Assembly (NCBI GenBank): GCA_002690045.1
Contig: NZDE01000012.1
Coordinates: 248,001 to 312,000, forward strand
Reading direction: 5' to 3'
Origin: Alphaproteobacteria bacterium
GTDB lineage: Bacteria; Pseudomonadota; Alphaproteobacteria; Micavibrionales; Micavibrionaceae
Length of the DNA stretch: 64,000 bases
The translations under genes and the position numbers were made by a program. This document shows positions 61,313 through 64,000 of this stretch, piece by piece. Every line of letters begins with the position of its first letter. The first letter of the stretch is position 1. The notes under the pieces were generated by a model. It ran no database searches, was not told the origin of the DNA, and was given only the letters and a program-made list of their open reading frames with translations.

Positions 61313-61951
61313 ATGTACGCATTTACAGGTAATCCTCAAGAAGATGGCTGGAATCCAGTTACAGGCGAACAGCTTAAAGGATTTCTTTCACAAGTTGACC
61401 CGATTGACGGTAAATTCAAAACAAATGAAAGCACCACACAAGTACACTGGCGTACGTTGCCGTTTTATGAGCGCGTGGCTCTTGTCCGCATTCAAGATCC
61501 CGCATGGACACCGCATAATTTGGTTGCCTATTACTTGACTGATCAAGGCGCGTTATACCGCCTAAACGGCCTATCTGCCCCCATTCACGATGTTAACGCA
61601 AAAGCACCAATCAAAGTAACTGACGAGAACGTGATTGAATATTTGAAATTCTTCTGTTTCTTCGTCCGCGGCGAAGAAGGCCCATTCTTGATTGCTGAAG
61701 ATTCAAATGACCAGTATATTCCAACTGAAATGGATGATAACACACGTTCGGTTATCGAAGGCACAGTGCGCCCAGCAACATTTGAAGGTAAAAACGAAAA
61801 CGGTCACTACCTGTGTGATGCGGTTGTTTTCTATTCAAACGCTTTGTTCATCGCAAACTTCGCAGTTGAGCCAACAGGCATGATCCAAATGCTAGATGAC
61901 GACCCAATCGCCGCTGACCTTCCAGTAAGCGTTGAAGCGCCAATCTCCTAA
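61313..61951 (+). CDS. Protein of unknown function (212 aa), single-gene unit
   Basis: Unrecognised. A soluble protein that starts MYAFTGNPQEDGWNPVTGEQLKGFL, continues WRTLPFYERVALVRIQDPAWTPHNLVAYYLTDQGALYRLNGLSAPI in shortened blocks, and contains NVIEYLKFFCFFVRGEEGPFLIAE and VRPATFEGKNENGHYLCDAVVFYSNALFIANF. The aromatic-rich, strand-like pattern suggests a compact alpha-beta domain. No signal peptide. AAGG precedes the ATG; a promoter and a strong terminator bracket it, so it is a stand-alone transcript, perhaps well expressed. Function unknown. Confidence 0.7.
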   Translation: MYAFTGNPQEDGWNPVTGEQLKGFLSQVDPIDGKFKTNESTTQVHWRTLPFYERVALVRIQDPAWTPHNLVAYYLTDQGALYRLNGLSAPIHDVNAKAPIKVTDENVIEYLKFFCFFVRGEEGPFLIAEDSNDQYIPTEMDDNTRSVIEGTVRPATFEGKNENGHYLCDAVVFYSNALFIANFAVEPTGMIQMLDDDPIAADLPVSVEAPIS

Positions 61952-61975
61952 AGATTGTCACATACACGAAATTTT

Positions 61976-62000
61976 AAGGCCGGTTTTTCCGGCCTTTTTT
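61976..62000 (+). terminator. Rho-independent terminator
   Basis: AAGGCCGG-TTTTT-CCGGCCTT, a perfect 8-bp stem followed by a run of T. It follows the 212-aa gene by 24 bp and ends before the convergent ChrR-like gene. Confidence 0.9.
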
Positions 62001-62027
62001 ATTTGCGCGCATTACAGTTCTTAGTGC

Positions 62028-62729
62028 TTAAAAACGATAGAAAATATTAAACACACGGCGGACCATGCATTTCATTTTCAATGGGCGGTAGGTCAGCGCC
62101 AGACAGACACAATCTTCATCATCACCAATAATTGGTGAATGTATTTCGCCATCGTGACGAATGATAAGGTCACCTGGGCCATATACGCCATATTCATCAC
62201 GCATCGTGCCACGTAACAGCAATGTCATTTCTTCACCGCGATGCGAATGAGGCGGGATTTCAGTGCCTGCATCAATGCGTACTAAACGCATACGTGATGC
62301 GCTGCAGCCTGTATCAACATCAAAGTAACGAATACGCGCATTCCATCCTGACCATTTTTTGGTATGGCAGGCATGGCGGCAAGATTCCTCCAAATGATCA
62401 ACCAAAGCGCCAGACAAACCCAACGCCTTAAGCATATCAACAGTTTGCATACATTGTTTTGCCACTTGCGCTTCTTCAGCCTGCATAGCCGCATCCTGAT
62501 GCAAGGCATGATCGATCATATCCATCATACGGTCGCGCGCCGTTGGGTTCATTGACGCTACCGCGCAATCTTTCACCAACAAATACCCGCCGACCTCTTC
62601 ACAGACACGCACACTCGCACGCCCGTGTTCACTCATTTGTAAATGAGCATCAATCATAAAGCGGCGGGCATCATCAAGGACACCGGCTGCATATTCAAAA
62701 AATAATTCCTGACTTCTTTCTTTACTCAT
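62028..62729 (-). CDS. ChrR-type anti-sigma factor with cupin domain
   Basis: A roughly 233-aa ChrR-like protein. The N-terminal anti-sigma domain has the FFEYAAGVLDDARRFMIDAHLQMSE pattern. The classical zinc motif HxxxCxxC is missing: His29 is kept, but the two Cys positions are Ser33 and Gly36. The C-terminal cupin keeps its metal ligands in IPPHSHRGEEMTL and GEIHSP. ChrR represses an ECF sigma factor and releases it after singlet oxygen or related stress. ATG 62729 has AAGGGT seven bases upstream and sits 2 bp beyond the sigma gene stop; an ATG at 62753 would overlap it. Confidence 0.85.
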   Translation of the reverse strand: MSKERSQELFFEYAAGVLDDARRFMIDAHLQMSEHGRASVRVCEEVGGYLLVKDCAVASMNPTARDRMMDMIDHALHQDAAMQAEEAQVAKQCMQTVDMLKALGLSGALVDHLEESCRHACHTKKWSGWNARIRYFDVDTGCSASRMRLVRIDAGTEIPPHSHRGEEMTLLLRGTMRDEYGVYGPGDLIIRHDGEIHSPIIGDDEDCVCLALTYRPLKMKCMVRRVFNIFYRF

Positions 62730-62733
62730 CTGC

Positions 62734-63351
62734 TTACCCTTTAGTTTCGCCATGGGTAATATGGCTATCTTTATGGCCAGATTTATCCAGCGCGTGTTTT
62801 AATTTATCCATCGCTAGGCGAATACGTGATTTTACCGTACCCAGCGGCAACCCCGTTTCCTCAGCAATTTGGCTATGTGCTTTATCTTCAAAATATGCTT
62901 TTTTGATGATTTCAATTTGCTCAGATGAAAGCGCTTTTAACGCTTCGCCGATATCCGCATTTACCTCTTGTTCGTAAAAGGTCTCAAAAGGCGAATCTTC
63001 ATCGCTTGCTAAATCATAAAACTTTTCTGGTGGGACGCTCATAACACGCCCAGTCTTGCGGAAATAATCTGTACGCTTATTCCGCGCGACCGTAAATATC
63101 CATGTACTTGCCGCCGCTAAATCTGCATCATAGCTAACAGCCTTTTGCCAAACCATTAACATGGTTTCCTGCGCCAGCTCATCAGCCTCATCCTCATTCA
63201 GACCGCCTTTTAACAGATACGACTTAACGCGCGGCGCAAAATAATCATAAAGCGTCATAAAAGACTCTTTACTTTTATTCTGTCCAACATCTTGTAACAG
63301 CGCATCTAACGATTGCTTTGTCACTTGGGGCGCACCCCGCGATGAATGCAT
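62734..63351 (-). CDS. ECF sigma factor (RpoE-like, ECF11-type)
   Basis: A 205-aa ECF sigma. Region 2 is visible in SFMTLYDYFAPRVKSYLLKGGLNEDEADELAQETMLMVWQKA plus STWIFTVARNKRTDYFRKTGR, and region 4 in ALSSEQIEIIKKAYFEDKAHSQIAEETGLPLGTVKSRIRLAMDKLKHAL. Start ATG 63351 has AAGGGT eight bases upstream; an in-frame GTG at 63402 adds residues absent from the family. It is translationally close to the ChrR-like gene and forms a sigma/anti-sigma operon. In Rhodobacter the orthologous pair answers to singlet oxygen; the inducer here is inferred only. Confidence 0.92.
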   Translation of the reverse strand: MHSSRGAPQVTKQSLDALLQDVGQNKSKESFMTLYDYFAPRVKSYLLKGGLNEDEADELAQETMLMVWQKAVSYDADLAAASTWIFTVARNKRTDYFRKTGRVMSVPPEKFYDLASDEDSPFETFYEQEVNADIGEALKALSSEQIEIIKKAYFEDKAHSQIAEETGLPLGTVKSRIRLAMDKLKHALDKSGHKDSHITHGETKG

Positions 63352-63440
63352 GACATTACACCCTTCTACATATTGCGAAACCGTAGCTATATTAGTGTAC
63401 ACCTATACGCATTCCTTTCAAAGCCTTTCCAAAAAAAACG

Positions 63441-63461
63441 TATCATAAACAAACTATGATA
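63441..63461. promoter_or_regulatory. Inverted repeat upstream of the sigma-factor operon
   Basis: TATCATA-N7-TATGATA, perfect 7-bp arms, 90 bp before the sigma ATG and 167 bp before the IalB-like ATG on the other strand. A candidate operator for either divergent unit. Confidence 0.35.
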
Positions 63462-63627
63462 TGCATACCCATATACGCTGCCGTCATAAATTCAGATCAG
63501 ATTTTCCTTTGAAAGCTTGCCAAAACTTGATATATTGACGTAAATAGGGTGTTCACCCTGCTCTAATTTTTGGTTTTTACAGCCCACACCGTCTAATTCA
63601 ATTATACAAAGCATTCGCGGATTTATC

Positions 63628-64000
63628 ATGAAGAAAATAGCTCTCTTAACAGCAGCCCTTATCATCTCAACCATCTCTGCTCCTGCCTTTGCAGGTGATA
63701 CTGACCTAATCGGACAATATGGTGATTGGTCAGCGCACAGCTATAAAGAAGACGGTCAGAATGTGTGCTTTATGGCCAGCACGCCAAAAACAGATGAAGG
63801 CAATTATACGCGCCGTGGTGATATTTTTGCATTTGTTACACATCGAAAGTCAGACGGTACAAAAAACGAATTTTCTTATGCCGCTGGTTACGCCTATAAA
63901 AAAGATTCAGAAGTAAAAATTAGCATAGATGGCAAATGGTCTTTCACATTGTTTACTGATAATGAAAACGCATGGACAGCAGGCCCAGCAGAAGACAAAA
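63628..64000 (+). CDS. Invasion-associated locus B (IalB) family protein, 5' part
   Basis: The first 124 codons lie in the window; the 3' end is outside. Signal peptide MKKIALLTAALIISTISAPA plus FAGD, so it is exported. The mature part matches IalB/DUF1176-type proteins: QYGDWSAHSYK, VCFMASTPK, RRGDIFAFVTHRKS, EFSYAAGYAYKK and ISIDGKWSFTLFTDNENAW. IalB proteins are small periplasmic or surface proteins of alphaproteobacteria, known from Bartonella invasion but widespread in free-living members. It is divergent from the sigma/anti-sigma operon. Confidence 0.85.
   Translation, partial: MKKIALLTAALIISTISAPAFAGDTDLIGQYGDWSAHSYKEDGQNVCFMASTPKTDEGNYTRRGDIFAFVTHRKSDGTKNEFSYAAGYAYKKDSEVKISIDGKWSFTLFTDNENAWTAGPAEDK

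Overview
The window reads as chromosome of an alphaproteobacterium of moderate, slightly AT-leaning base composition. Lineage markers are a DivL-like tyrosine-substituted PAS kinase, an IalB-family secreted protein, a ChrR/RpoE-type sigma/anti-sigma pair, a DUF3035 (BamF-like) lipoprotein, a TIGR02300 acidic zinc-ribbon protein and a degenerate-receiver winged-helix regulator. Lipopolysaccharide transport genes show a Gram-negative envelope. Several secreted or membrane proteins match no family I know, and a DotI/IcmL-type protein is present. A Micavibrio-like or related deep-branching lineage is my inference, not something the sequence proves. I saw no rRNA, tRNA, CRISPR array, insertion sequence or phage gene. 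Gene density is high and no stretch over 300 bases lacks a gene.

Layout. 1-3.5 kb: secreted TPR and DUF3108 proteins, a FemAB-like acyltransferase and dapD. 3.5-7.3 kb: an S41 protease lipoprotein, then divergent GT25 and O-antigen ligase genes. 7.3-10.2 kb (minus strand): aroA, cmk, a DotI/IcmL homologue and a 57-aa DotJ-like gene overlapping it by ATGA. 10.3-13.2 kb: two tandem isochorismatase-like hydrolases and an NCS1 permease. 13.3-19.6 kb: cysS, divL-like kinase, winged-helix regulator, Smr protein. 19.6-29 kb: hslVU, serA, ihfB, a LapA-like protein, a divergent class A penicillin-binding protein. 29-34.4 kb: lptA, lptC, kdsD, rsmD, a pseudouridine synthase, tadA. 34.4-38.7 kb: PilJ-domain histidine kinase, a bacterial NUDT9/TRPM2-type Nudix protein, a 73-aa gene with its own promoter, an outer-membrane barrel and a BamF-like lipoprotein. 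38.7-41.8 kb: lspA and a bufferin-type operon (DUF2282, DUF692, DUF2063, DoxX). 41.9-45.9 kb: unknown proteins, miaA, and a two-gene unit for 45- and 56-aa proteins with its own promoter and terminator. 45.9-49.5 kb: thiolase and a multifunctional beta-oxidation protein interrupted by one in-frame TAA. 49.7-56 kb: TIGR02300, prmA, SDR, SAM hydrolase, deacetylase, glucokinase, cation efflux. 56-59.8 kb: the rpmH-rnpA-yidD-yidC-engB cluster. 59.8-64 kb: a DOPA-dioxygenase-like gene divergent from a LysR regulator, an unknown well-delimited gene, chrR-like and ECF sigma genes, and the start of an ialB gene.

Functional links. Envelope construction dominates (dapD, FemAB-like, PBP, lptA/lptC/kdsD, O-antigen ligase, lspA, yidC, BamF-like). 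Stress and metal handling is represented by hslVU, the bufferin cluster and the sigma/ChrR pair. The least explained items are the orphan DotI-DotJ pair, the NUDT9-like protein and the small-protein transcription unit.
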